Shown here: positions 20,151 to 31,482 of the stretch, piece after piece | How positions within the stretch are numbered: position 1 is the first letter of the stretch | Layout: each line of letters begins with the position of its first letter | NCBI GenBank assembly: GCA_936432065.2 | Contig: OW386286.2 | Location: 79,388,452 to 79,452,451 of the forward strand | Length of the DNA: 64,000 bases | DNA from: Rutpela maculata | Taxonomy: Eukaryota > Arthropoda > Insecta > Coleoptera > Cerambycidae | Direction: 5' to 3' | Made by a program: the position numbers and the translations under genes | Notes under the pieces: model-generated | What the model was told of the DNA's origin: nothing | Database searches by the model: none | Seen by the model: only the letters and a program-made list of their open reading frames with translations

Positions 20151-23062
20151 GCAACCAGTATGTACTTGTTCCCATCCTTGGTTACTGGGAATGGGCCGGC
20201 TATATCGATCGCGATCCTCTCGAAAGGAGCTCCGACGTTATACTGCTTCATTGCACCCCTACTTCTAGTCTGTGGTCCCTTACTGGCTGCACAAATTTTG
20301 CAATTGCGACACCAAGCTTCCACATCTTGACGACTATTTACCCAATAAAATCGTTCTCGTACTTTATTCAGGATCTTATTAACGCCGAAGTGCCCACCGG
20401 ATGCTCCATTATGCACTTCCTGAAGTACTTTCGGTACTCGACACCTGGGAATCACTAGACGCATAACAACTTCCCTGCCATCCGGGCTTTCCCAAGCTCT
20501 CTTTAGCAGCCCGTTCATGACTTTAAGTGAATCCCATTGGGCCCACAAAGCCTTCAATCCAACTGCCTTATCCGAAACATCCTTCCACGCTGGTCGAATT
20601 CCTTTCTCCTTTGCTCTCAATATAGCCCCAATTTCTGTGTCATTCAGTTGTTCTTGTCTCAGGGCTTCGGTTGTCCAATCGTCCGGAACCTCTATTTTAA
20701 TAGTGTTGACGGCCACCGTACCCTGCAATTTCTCAACGTGGCGGCAGTGCTTGCAATCTTCCTTGCATGGTCTTCTAGATAAAGCGTCTACGTTCTTATG
20801 AGATCTTCCAGGTCGATGTTCTATTTTGAAATCATACTGTTGCAACCGTTCTATCCAACGAGCCAGTTGACCTTCAGGGGTTTTCAACTGCAACAGCCAT
20901 TTTAATGAAGCATGGTCGGTCCGAATCTTGAAATGTCTTCCATAAAGATATTTATGAAAATGGTCCACTGATTTTACGATGGCCAGTAACTCTTTCCGGG
21001 TTACACAATAATTTCTTTCTGGTTTGGACAGCACCTTGCTGAAGTACTCGATCACTCTTTCCTGCCCATTCTGGATTTGAGACAGCACAGATCCGACCGA
21101 AGAATTGCTGGCATCAGTGTCTAAAATAAAAAGTCCTTCCCGTTGTGGGTACGCTAGCACAGGACCAGTGCATAGAGCTGCCTTCAATTTTCTCCATGCC
21201 GTTTCACATTCCGGTGTCCATTGGTACTGCACTTTCTCTTCTGTCAGCCGGTGTAATGGTTTCGCAATTTCTGCAAACCCTTCCACAAAGCGCCTGTAAT
21301 AAGTGCAGAGGCCAAGGAAGCTCCGTACTTCATGAACGTTAGATGGTCTTGGCCAATCTCGTACAGCAGAAATTTTGTCGGGGTCTGTTTGTATTCCATC
21401 CGAAGACACCACGTGACCAAGAAATTTGACTTCTTTCTGGAATAGCAGGCACTTCTTCGGGTTCAACTTCAGATGGGCATTCCTGACTCGCCCAAATACT
21501 TCTTGAAGATTTTTCAAATGTTCTGTAAAGTCCTGTCCCATAACAAGCACGTCGTCAAGGTAAACCAGGCACGTCCTCCAGGTTAGCCCTCGCAGCACGA
21601 ACTCCATCAGTCTTTCAAAGGTAGCTGGCGCATTGCAAAGTCCAAAAGGCATCACGGTAAATTGATAAAGACCACTGCCTGCTGAAAACGCTGTCTTTTC
21701 TTTATCATCAGGATGAAGCCCCACTTGCCAGTATCCACTCCTAAGGTCCAACGTAGAAAACCATCGTGAGCCTGCCAACGTGCTTAACGTGTCGTCAATT
21801 CGTGGTAATGGGTAACTGTCTTTCTTCGTGACATCGTTTAATTTTCGATAATCGACACAAAATCTTAATGTTCCATCCTTCTTGGCAACCAAAACTACTG
21901 GCGATGACCAGGGACTCGTCGACTCCTCAATGACTCCATCTTGTAGCATCTTGTCTATCATTGCCGAGGCATCTTCTTGTTTTGCTAATGGCACCCTCCT
22001 AGGTGGTTGTCGAATAGCGGGTGAGTTGCCAGTATTTATCCGATGCTGGACTATGTCTGTTTTTGTAAGGGCCTCTGTATTCTTGGCAAATACTGAACTT
22101 TCCTTTTCTAGGAACTTGATTGCCTCCCTTCGTTTATCCTCAGATAAATGCTCCAACTGGGTACTCAGCAAGGTCAAAACTTCCTGGTCTATTTTCGTAG
22201 ACGAACTCCCCTCTGTTTCTTCCTCGCACCTCGCTACCCATGTGACCGGTTCATAGGAGCCAATCGGTTTGCCTCCCTTAATTGTCACCGAGTGGGAATT
22301 TAAATTAACGACTCTAATTGGGATTTTGTCTTTAGTCCGGGTTAAAGTTCTCGCCACAATAATATTGGGTAGGGACTTAATCGATTCGTCATCTTCAACT
22401 AGGCCAACACGGTACCCTCCAGGATTTCCTTCTACGGCAGCATCGATCATTTGTTCTGAATGAGCAGGAATCTTGATCGTCTGTGTTGTTAACAATCTCG
22501 CTTTATGGAATTGGTCGTCTGCGGTTGCCAGAATAAATTCCTCATTTCCAATTTTTAAGACTCGCTCCCCTACGTCAACAATGAATCCCTGCTCTCCCAT
22601 GATGTCTAGACCCAAAATGAAATCATCCATAATGTCAGCCACAATGACCTTGTAATTGAACCTCAACCGTCCAACCTGCAGTTCCAAGCTGACCTCTCCA
22701 TGGACCGCAGCCCTGTCCCCCGTGGCTGTCCGAATGATTACTCCATTTTGCTTCTTGTCAATCTGCAAGCCTGATATAAACCCTGGCCGCACTATTGATG
22801 ACGTAGCACCGGTGTCAATCGTAAACACGCATTTTCTTCCATTCACATATCCTTGCAACAACAGACTACTTGGTATTCTTTGGAGCTGGGAAATCTTTAT
22901 TTCTCTGGGGGCACCGCATTCCCTAGCCAGCACAGCCCCCTTGGTGCTGGCTATCTTTAGTTTTCCTGCTTCTCTTCTACATTCACAGCATTTACTCGAC
23001 TCTCCGAGTTCTGCTGTCGACAGTCCCGTTTCATATGTCCAACCTTGCCGCAGTTGAAACAT
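20151..23062 (-). pseudogene. Gypsy pol: protease, RT, RNase H, integrase N-terminal part
   Basis: Open frame on the minus strand, beginning within the last 106 bp of gag in the -1 frame, so pol is expected to be made by a -1 ribosomal frameshift. Protease active site: TIDTGATSS (~residue 83). RT: LDLRSGYWQVGLHPDDK, MPFGLCNAPATF and the catalytic YLDD (~residue 500). RNase H: DTDASNSSVGS, then RTDHASLKWLL and DALSRRP. Integrase zinc finger: H...H with CRNCKIC (~residues 885-925), followed by AIDIAGPFPV with the first catalytic Asp. At about 20150 the LINE cuts the frame; the last residues (to 20093) are LINE antisense. Confidence 0.93.
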
Positions 23063-24354
23063 TTAATACCTCCGCTCGGCTTTCCTCTATTTTGTTGTTT
23101 TTCTTGCTTTCCGAGGCCATCCAATTTATCGCATAATTTGGTGAATATTTTCTGCATCTCAGTCAGCAAGAGGTTCTGGTTCATTTCTGGTTGCGATTCT
23201 TCGAGAGTCACAGCTCGCACTCTCGACCTTGGAGTATCCCTGTAAGCGGCTTCTACTTCGAGTGCACGCACCAAAGCTTCGCTACTACTTTGGTGTCTCG
23301 TCAGCCTCAGAACTCGCCTGACCTCTTCGTCCCTTATACCATCTAAAAAGGCCCCCACGGCTAATTGTTCCTGGAATTCTTTAGGTGCACTCGGATACGC
23401 CAGGTGTGCCAGTCTCTCTATCGCAGCTTCAAATTCTTGTAAACTTTCCCCAGCTTTTTGCATCCGGGATTTCAGCTGAGCCTGGTATAATTGGGCAAGG
23501 TGTTGATCGCCATACCTCAAATCTAATGCAGCTTCCAAGACTTTGAAGTCCCTTTGTTTCTCAACTGGGATGGTTTGGAGTAACTCTGAAGCTTGGCCCC
23601 TTAGTGCTAGAACTAATGCCATGGCCTTTTCCTCATTATCCCAATTGTTCGCACACGCTGCTGCCTCAAACTGCCTCTTGTACGTCGTCCAGGAACTTTG
23701 GCCATCAAAAGAAGGAGGTTTTAGTCGCTGTCCTGATGATACCACCTGCTGGCTTCCTCTATCTCTCAACTGTCGTTTAAGCCGGTCTATTTCTCCTTTG
23801 ACTTCTTCTTCGAACTCACTCATCTTTTCTTCAAACTGATTTACTTTTCCTTTTACTTGACCGACTTCGGTCTTGACTTCACCTACTTTTTCTTCTACCT
23901 TATTTATCTCTTCTTTGACTTCACTCTTGACAGAAATGATTGCGTCCTGTTGTATTTTTATTTGATCGCTCAGGATTTTCCTTAATTCCTCCTGGCGTCT
24001 TTCTTCCAAGTTTTCCATTATTTTTCTGAGTTCGTCTTTTTCCTCTTGACGTTGTCTTTCTTGCTCCTCTTTCTCCTCTTGTTGTCGTATCTTCAGGTCC
24101 TCCATCATTTCTCTTAATTCGGCCCTTTCTTCTTGACGTCTTCTTTCTTGCTCTTCTTTTTCTACTTGACGTCTTCTTTCTTGCTCTTCTTTTTCTACTT
24201 GACGTCGCTTTTCTTGTTCTTCTTTTTCTTCATGACGTTTTTTCTCCTGTTCTTCTTTGTCTTCCTGCCGTTGCTGTGCCATCATTTTTTGGAACTGTTC
24301 TAATAAGTCCTGTATTTGTTTATCGGATGCCATACTTCTTGTTGTTACGGGCAT
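22957..24354 (-). CDS. Gypsy gag: coiled coil, capsid, zinc knuckle
   Basis: 465 residues, intact. Residues ~15-125 are extremely charged, built from an 11-residue repeat (EKEEQERRRQV-like) encoded by a 33-bp DNA repeat at ~24130-24240, and they predict a long coiled coil continuing to ~195. Residues ~205-400 form the capsid region (KPPSFDGQSSWTTYKRQFE opens it). A single CCHC knuckle, CFNCGKVGHMKRDC, lies near residue 440. Gag assembles the virus-like particle and packages element RNA. The start at 24354 (MPVTTRSMAS) follows about 400 bp of leader after the PBS. Confidence 0.92.
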   Translation of the reverse strand: MPVTTRSMASDKQIQDLLEQFQKMMAQQRQEDKEEQEKKRHEEKEEQEKRRQVEKEEQERRRQVEKEEQERRRQEERAELREMMEDLKIRQQEEKEEQERQRQEEKDELRKIMENLEERRQEELRKILSDQIKIQQDAIISVKSEVKEEINKVEEKVGEVKTEVGQVKGKVNQFEEKMSEFEEEVKGEIDRLKRQLRDRGSQQVVSSGQRLKPPSFDGQSSWTTYKRQFEAAACANNWDNEEKAMALVLALRGQASELLQTIPVEKQRDFKVLEAALDLRYGDQHLAQLYQAQLKSRMQKAGESLQEFEAAIERLAHLAYPSAPKEFQEQLAVGAFLDGIRDEEVRRVLRLTRHQSSSEALVRALEVEAAYRDTPRSRVRAVTLEESQPEMNQNLLLTEMQKIFTKLCDKLDGLGKQEKQQNRGKPSGGIKCFNCGKVGHMKRDCRQQNSESRVNAVNVEEKQEN

Positions 24355-24727
24355 ACGATGAAAAAAAATAAAATTAAATTATCTGTCACGTCAATATCGG
24401 TAATGGAACTTTCCAGAAAAATCTCGAAACAGCACGAAAAAGTCTTATCCAGAGTCTTTTGTCACTATCCAGTTCAGAGAATTTAATAATCTCCACTATT
24501 GTCCAAATAGAAAAGTTCTAGTAATTTCCACGCACTAACACAAAAAATGAGTCTTTTTCAGTGTCTCTATCACTACTCAGTTTAAAGGGTTTAATACTTA
24601 ACACTATTTTTCTGTCCACAAATAACCCTTGAACAATGTCCAGTAAATTAGTCCTGTGTTAGCACTAAACCGCGAGAATACTTCTCGAACACTCCAGCAC
24701 AACTTCAGAGCTCCTCTTGTCATAAAA

Positions 24728-24745
24728 TTCCGCTTTCTGACACCA
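24728..24745 (-). other. Primer binding site (tRNA-Leu-like)
   Basis: Minus strand TGGTGTCAGAAAGCGG starts 3 bp after the 5' LTR. TGGTGTCAGAA... is the form expected for pairing with a tRNA-Leu 3' end, judged from memory of insect PBS sequences. Confidence 0.7.
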
Positions 24746-24748
24746 ATT

Positions 24749-25212
24749 TGTCACACGTGTTTCCACCCTTAGGAAACCACCCTCGCAAATTCCGTGGGTT
24801 CCAAAAATTATAACAAGAGATGTCCACTAACACACTTTATTAAATGTTTACTGGATACTTCACAATACTATTATTAATTTAAATACACTTTACTGACTAA
24901 AAATCACAATGTTTATTACTTTGTTTATCTTTGAACTCTTAACCTCACTTTCTATACTTTCTCAACTTTCTGAACTACTCGCCGAGAATGCGATCGGTCT
25001 TTTATACCTAAAAATGACAGATCTCGATTGTTCTGTGATGACGCCACCATTCTCTCGATAATTCCAGATGTCACTTTGGAATCTTCTGGTAGGTTCTTTT
25101 TCGAGTAGGTGCAAATACACTACATTCATTCTGACATTCGATCTGTTGAAGTCTGCCTACTTTTTAGTAACCAACATAACCTTAAATTTTTAAGGGGTTG
25201 CAACATATTACA
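24749..25212 (-). repeat. 5' LTR of the minus-strand Gypsy element
   Basis: 464-bp direct repeat of 17335-17795, followed on the right by target duplication GTAT (25213-25216). It would contain the promoter of the element. On the minus strand a TATA-like TATAAAAGACCG lies near 25005. Confidence 0.92.
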
Positions 25213-25216
25213 GTAT

Positions 25217-25877
25217 GTTCATAAGAATCTATATTGTCATTTTTCCTGCTTTTTGGTTAGGGGTGGTCCCCCTTCTTAGGAAAAGAAAAATATACACATA
25301 ATCTGATAGAGAATCAGAAGAAAGGTCCTATACACTTTTTTGGTAAAATGCATATTTTTCGAGATATTGCGAACTGAAAATTGCAATTTTCACCTAAAAT
25401 CAGTATTCCTTGACGTTTTTTTTTTTAATTACTATTAGGAAAAATGCAATAAAATGCAATAATTAAAATATAAACTACTTGTTAACGTTAAACTAAGTTT
25501 TTCTCGAAAATTATTCACTTTAGGGATTTCAATAAAAACCACCCTTGTTTCTCCTCAAGTCTAAAGAAACTGGATAACACCTATTTTAAGGAAATAATCT
25601 TACAGGTCCTAAAATTAGGGCAAAATATTTTAAGGGTAGTTCAATTCCGGCCTCTCCGATTTATTATTAAATCAATAAATTTCATCATCCCTATTTATAA
25701 TAATGAACAAATTATATCAATCAAATATAAAAAATGTATTATTGAAGAACCGCTCTACCCACCCTGTGTTCAGGGTGCATCCTATAGAAAAAAGTTATAT
25801 CAACATTAGGTGTTATTTTTACCTAAAATATATGCTCCCGAAAAATTGCCCGCATGTTCTGGTACTCCCTATGTAGA
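25217..25877. other. Gene-free stretch
   Basis: Continuation of the DNA into which the Gypsy element inserted. No gene seen. Confidence 0.4.
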
Positions 25878-25879
25878 TA

Positions 25880-28133
25880 GGCTAGTGCCAAAGCGGATTT
25901 TGAATGCTAAAAAAAAAAAGAAAATTATTTACAGGTAAGGACCAGTCAGGGAATTTAGCTAAGGTTATAAAGAAGAGAAAAAACAAAAATTAAACACGAG
26001 ATAATGTGAAATCGTGAAATGGGAGAGCTGTTCAGGGGTTGAAAGTGTTTTTTTGCGATTTTCGGTGAAACGTGACCTCCTAGTGGAAAATGTCCTTCAC
26101 AAAAGATGTAGATATTAAAAAAATATAAAACCTTCATATAAGGCATTTTTCATCGTAACCTCAAATTTTCCGAGAAAATGGCGGAAAACCGATTTCTCGG
26201 TTTTTTATTTTTCTCTCTCGTAAAAATAATTAAATTTACATGAAATTTTGTGAAAGTATACGTTTTTTACATTGAATAAGCATGATTTTTTGGGAATCTG
26301 GGAAAGAAGTAGACATTTACATTTTTCGAAAAAAAATCCAAATCTTCCACGGAAAACTTTATTGGCGTTTTTTTCGATATCAATATTCTATCTGGACTCA
26401 TTTTAACCGTTGAAATGTCTACTTTCAATTGGTCTATACATGTTGATGGTTTCACGAAACCGCTTAAAATTGAGAAAAACCAAAAAAATTACTTTTCGGA
26501 TCACGAATTTTTCAATATTATATATTATTTTCAACATTTTTTTATTATTTATGTAAATAATGGATTAAATTTCAATGACAGAATTTACTTCAATGTAATA
26601 TTACTAAAGTTGAATGAATTTAATTGAAGAAAGTGGGCAAAAACATTCTGAAACTTTTTTCATGGCAATGCACCGTACGCACTGAATTCGTGAAAGTGTG
26701 TAGAATAATATCTTGAAAAGTTTACATTTCGCTCGGATGCAGAACATAAAAAAAAGTGGAAAAAATTTTTTTCCATCCATTTTTTTTAAAATTTTGAAAT
26801 TAAGTATGGGTAGGAAAAAATGAAAAATACAGTGGATAGACCACGTGAATCTGAACGAAAAAAGTTTTAATAAAATTTATCGCTAAAGCGACGGCATTCC
26901 CGGAAAAAAATAGTGAAGTAACTTTGTCAGTCTGCGTGGCCAAGTACACGGTTAAATGTATACTACGGAACCTCTAAAAATTCTTAGCTGTTCTAACAAT
27001 TACACATTTTTAACATTTTTCTTAGTGAATACGAGGATAAATAGTGAGTATGAAGGGAAAATATATAATTATGAACGCATACAGATTACACAGATACCAC
27101 ACATGGCCCCTGAATCGCTCGCATGAATTTTTACGTGCCTTTATTGTATTATATTTATTACAGTTACACCTATCCACATTTCAGCTGTATCCAATGGATT
27201 CCTTATACATTTGTTAATGTATTGGAAAAGTTCCAGAATTTATATTCAAAACAGTCAAAGATATATTCATAGTTATAAGGATAAGATCGTGAAAATCGCA
27301 ATTTCTTATCATGATCTGATTGATCATATTTCCGAAAAAATGCATACAAGTAAACGAATTTGTGCCTCACCATTCGAAAAGTATACATTTTTTCCGACAT
27401 AGCGATATTTTATTTTTTCCAATGGGTCTATTTCTCGACAAATTACAGCCTCCAATACATATATGTATCAAAAAAATCATCAAGCAAGGAAATTAAAATG
27501 ATTTGAGATGTACTTTTTTTGAATACACGTTAATACAACTTATAAACCATAATAATCATGAAATGTATATGCTTTTTAACAGTTGAAGAAAGGATTTTCT
27601 TGAAGGGCTTTTATTTTTTTTTGTATTTTTTATTGCGACGATTGAGTTCGGGCGTGACAATATATCTAAGTATATTTTTCGAATCCATCCTTTGATTGTA
27701 TTGTTTCAAACAAAAAAGCATCGGAAAGCTACAATTTCCATCTTCAATCTTTTAAACCAACACTCAATATAGATTGAACAAATTCTGATTTAGTGACATG
27801 TAATTCAGTGCGTCGGTGTCACTTGACCGAAAAATCGGTTTTCCGCCATTTTCTCGGAAAATTTGAGGTTATGACGAAAAATGCCTTATATGGAACTTTT
27901 ATATTACTATCAACATTTTTTGTGAAGGATATTTTCCGCTAGGAGGTCACGTTTCGCCGAAAATCGCAAAAAAACACTTTCAACCCGTAAACAGCACCTT
28001 TATTTCACGATTTCACATTATCTCGTGTTTAATTTTTGTTTTTTCTCTTCTTTATAACCTTAACCAAATTCCCCGACTGATCCTTGCTCGTAAATAATTT
28101 TTTTTTTTTTTCAAAAAGGTATTGGCACTAGCC
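25880..28133. mobile_element. Non-coding element with ~330-bp terminal inverted repeats
   Basis: The ends read TA|GGCTAGTGCCA and TGGCACTAGCC|TA. Long inverted repeats pair 25880-26210 with 27825-28133, including AGGAGGTCACGTTTCGCCG (27940) with its near-complement at ~26080 and GCCATTTTCTCGGAAAATTT (27847) with ~26175. The 1.6-kb interior is AT-rich with no plausible gene. It is a TA-flanked, non-autonomous DNA element of unknown superfamily. Confidence 0.8.
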
Positions 28134-28135
28134 TA

Positions 28136-29110
28136 ATATATCGCCTTACACAAATTATTCACATTTTTACTGTCTTTTTCCACTACTGGTGAAAATAAAC
28201 ACATAACTTTCCATATAATATAAAAGAAGAAAATATTAACGATTTGTTTTTTACATTACTTTTACAGCCTGCTTTTCAGTATATATGCCACTATGTAAAA
28301 TTATTTATTTATACGCATAAATATTAGAAGTATCTCACATTTATTTTCATTTATTTATATGAAATGTATATTGGTTTAATTTTTTCGAATCAAATATTGT
28401 TTTAACATTTATCAATTATAGTTATTTATTTACTACTATTGGATAGGAAACATATTGCTAAAGTTTTTTATTAAATAGTCATGTTATATGCTATTGTATT
28501 ACAATCCTGCATTTTTGGTAAATAAATATTGTTATTTAATTTCATCACTATTTTATCATTAAGTTGATTAAAAATATTATTGACGTAAACTACATTAATT
28601 CTGAATTTTAGACAATTATTTATATATTTGCAGATTATAGGATGACGATATATTAAAACATTTCAAATCATCATTTCAAATTCAAGGTAACTTCAAGTTA
28701 CATGTTTTAATACTTTTTGATAAAATTCGTAGTTTTCAAAATATTTGCAAAACACCATTTTTTAAAATAAGTTCTTTTCTCATTTTAAAATTTTTTCTAA
28801 TTATATTAACAATAATTTGCTTAAACAATAAATGAGGCAAAGCACGCTCCTTTAAAGAGTGAATTTTTTTTGTCATTTGAATTCACTAAAAAAGGTTTCT
28901 TCAAAATCGGTCTTGGTTAACCGTTCTCCGAACTTTTAGCTGTTTTAAATTTGAAGTGACTCCACTAAAAGAGCATTTTAGGATGTACAGAACTATATAG
29001 GTACTGAAATATCCTGAGATATTCTAAGGATGATATTCTTATTTCACCCTTTTCAAGTGATAATAATATTTTTCTTCAAACGTCAGAAAAACATGACATT
29101 GCTTAATGCA
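28136..29110. other. Gene-free stretch
   Basis: Very AT-rich DNA with no gene, RNA or repeat partner recognised. Confidence 0.4.
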
Positions 29111-29661
29111 TTTCACGACAGTAAAGTTTGACATTTTAGCGTTACCATTAATAACGGAGATAATAGTAGTTTGTGCAACAAGAGTGGATATGATAGTCAT
29201 ATCGCACGATAAAGAAGTTTGGGCACGACGCCGTAGGCGGGGTGCTTCAAATCTCTTGAGTGCGGTATGGATAATCCACTCGAGTTGTACAGTATACTTT
29301 TTCTACGACCAGCTTAAAAAAACTAAAAAATTTATTAAACATTAATATATAATATATTACACAAATACACACTGACAGTACACACTGACAGTTACTTTGA
29401 CAGCTTACGCACTAATTTGATTTTAAAACGAATAGTTGTTTATGTACTTAATACACGAACTGTGATTGGTCGGTTTCATTTCATATCCATCCTAGAACTG
29501 ATATGAAATATATCCGTTAAGTTAACTGGAATTGCCTACTTATCCATTCTACAGACTGTACAGAAAACAGCAAATTTACATAAGGGACTAGAAAAAAATA
29601 CTTTTTTCTTCAAGCGTATTAAAATGTTTAAATTATGTCACCAAAACAGAAGTAGAAGTAG

Positions 29662-29814
29662 GACATTGTTTTACTAGTAACAAAATGTTAGTACCGAATG
29701 CCACCGTAGTGGACATTGTTTTACTAGTAACATAATGTTAGTCCCGAAAGCGCCACCGCAGTGGGTATTGTTTTACTAGTAACATAATGTTAATACCGAA
29801 AGCCACCGGTGGCG
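29662..29814. repeat. Three ~51-bp tandem copies
   Basis: GGACATTGTTTTACTAGTAA begins copies at 29662 and 29712, and GGGTATTGTTTTACTAGTAA begins one at 29764. Each continues with an ATGTTA...CCGAA...GCCACCG core. The last copy ends in a GCCACCGGTGGC palindrome. Confidence 0.85.
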
Positions 29815-29929
29815 CGCTATCCACTAGCCACTTGTCATATTGTGTCAACATGTAAGACTGTAGTTTGAATATTTGTACATTTATGATAAATAAATAAATT
29901 TTTGCATTTTAATACGCTTGAAGAAAAAA

Positions 29930-30062
29930 TAGTATATATTACAAGGAGTAGAACGCCTTTTTTTGTGTTTCGCCCAGTTTGCGGCTTCGGCTTCGGTTCA
30001 GCCGCAAATCCTGGGCTCAACACAAAAAAAGAGTGCGTTCTACTCCTAGTAATATAATATAC
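29930..30062. repeat. Long hairpin with GC-rich stem
   Basis: AGTATATATTACAAGGAGTA at 29930 pairs with the region ending at 30062. Inward are GAACGC/GCGTTC, a TTTTTTTGTGTT arm, CCCAG/CTGGG and TTTGCGGCT/AGCCGCAAA, closing on a CGGCTTCGGTTC-type loop at ~29990. It is the centre of the surrounding inverted repeat. Confidence 0.8.
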
Positions 30063-30999
30063 TATTTTCTACTCCCTTATCTAAATTTGCTCTTTTCTGT
30101 ACAGTCTGTAGAATGGATAAGTAGGCAATTCCAGTTAACTGAACGGGTATATTTCATATGATATCTAGGATGGATATGAAACCGACCCATCACAGTTCGT
30201 GTATTAAGTACATAGGCAACTATTCGTTCTTAATAATTCAAGTCAGTGCGTGAGCTGTCAAAGTAATTACCAGTGCATATTAGGGCATCTGCACGTGACG
30301 TCACAGCTAACCTTAAAAATATATATTTCTTATGATTTGCAAGTAATTCGCAGCTATTATTAAAATTTCTGCCTTCTGCTTTGTTCCTATACTTTCAACC
30401 AAAAGCTAATTCAACGAAATATTTGTGAAGTTTTGAATAGTTTGTCACAATAAAATAAGACATTTTGTTAGTTAGGGATCTAACCTATAATTATTAGTGG
30501 TCTATTTTTATTAATCGACAATATTGAAAAATTATTTCCGTGAATTTTTAAACATTTGCTTGGAGCCAGTATGGTTCCAAGCAAAAAATGCGTATACAAA
30601 CATTAAAAATGAGAATAAACTTAAGAAACTTAAAATTTGAGATTATGTTAATTATATATGATGCACATGCCCTTATTAATGTTTAATAAATTTTTCAATA
30701 ATTTGTAGTTTTTTCTTAAGCTGGTCGTAGAAAAAGTATACTGTACAACTGGAGTGGATTATCCATATCGCACTCAAAAGATTGATTCTTTATCGTGCGA
30801 TATGGATATCATATCCACTCTTGTTGCACAAACTACTATTTTCTACTCCCTTATGTAAATTTGCTGTTTTCTGTACAGTCTATAGATAGATAAGTAGGCA
30901 ATTCCAATTAACTGAACGGATATATTTCATATACTATCTAGGATGGATGTGATATGTAACCGACCAATCACAGTTCGTGTATTAAGTCTTTAAGCTTTT

Positions 31000-31477
31000 A
31001 ATATTCCAGTAAACTGCAGATAAAATACGAAGAAAAAACCACTTTCTTTACGATTTACAAAAAAATACACAACAGCAGTTAATTTGGACCTCAGATTCGG
31101 ATTCAGCGCGCCAAAATACGTGGGGCTTTAATCTGGTCTCTGGTACAATATGTTTTTTTTGTGGGGCTGTGAAATTTATCATTTTTATCAAAAAATGAAA
31201 TTTTATTTCATTTATTTTTAACCTGTATATTTGTAACGTTAACTATTTGTATTTCATCGTGTTTGAATTTGCTACTTGTTTGTCGGTTAATAATAAATCT
31301 GACACCGCGTTATAAAATTTATGATAGCATACAGCGAACTGAAACCATAATTATTTAAACAACTCGGTAGGTTTCCAGAACTACAAAATTGATGGATGCA
31401 TATTCGGGTATAATAAAATATAAAAACATTAGAGTGTAAGAGACTGCGCGGCTAAGTTTCAGGGAAAAAGGTTTCGA
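31000..31477. other. Gene-free stretch
   Basis: No recognisable gene. This is the DNA to the left of the CACAGTG-ended element. Confidence 0.4.
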
Positions 31478-31482
31478 CGGTG

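Larger units (their letters stand above)
17335..25212 (-). mobile_element. Gypsy (Metaviridae-type) LTR retrotransposon, interrupted
   Basis: Order on the minus strand: 5' LTR (24749-25212), PBS, gag, pol (protease, RT, RNase H, integrase), PPT, 3' LTR (17335-17795). The RT-before-integrase order and the RT motifs mark it as Gypsy type. A 4-bp target duplication GTAT lies at 17331-17334 and 25213-25216. There is no envelope gene. The integrase is split by a LINE (18578-20150), and a further frameshift affects its C-terminus. The LTRs differ only by a few indel bases and one or two substitutions, so insertion was fairly recent. Confidence 0.93.
29165..30990. repeat. Large inverted-repeat cluster centred on a hairpin
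   Basis: Outer arms pair 29167-29335 with about 30675-30833 (CTGGTCGTAGAAAAAGTATA at ~30720 and its complement at ~29305). Inner arms pair about 29390-29620 with 30065-30270 (GATAAGTAGGCAATTCCAGT). A third copy of the inner arm follows at 30835-30990. The centre is the hairpin at 29930-30062. Extra blocks on each side (a triplicated unit at 29662-29814, unpaired DNA at 30300-30660) make the two halves unequal. No coding capacity; probably a complex foldback element. Confidence 0.75.

Noticed and set aside
24000..24290. CRISPR-like array (regular 33-bp repeats)
   Set aside because: The repeats are contiguous and code for the gag coiled coil; there are no spacers.
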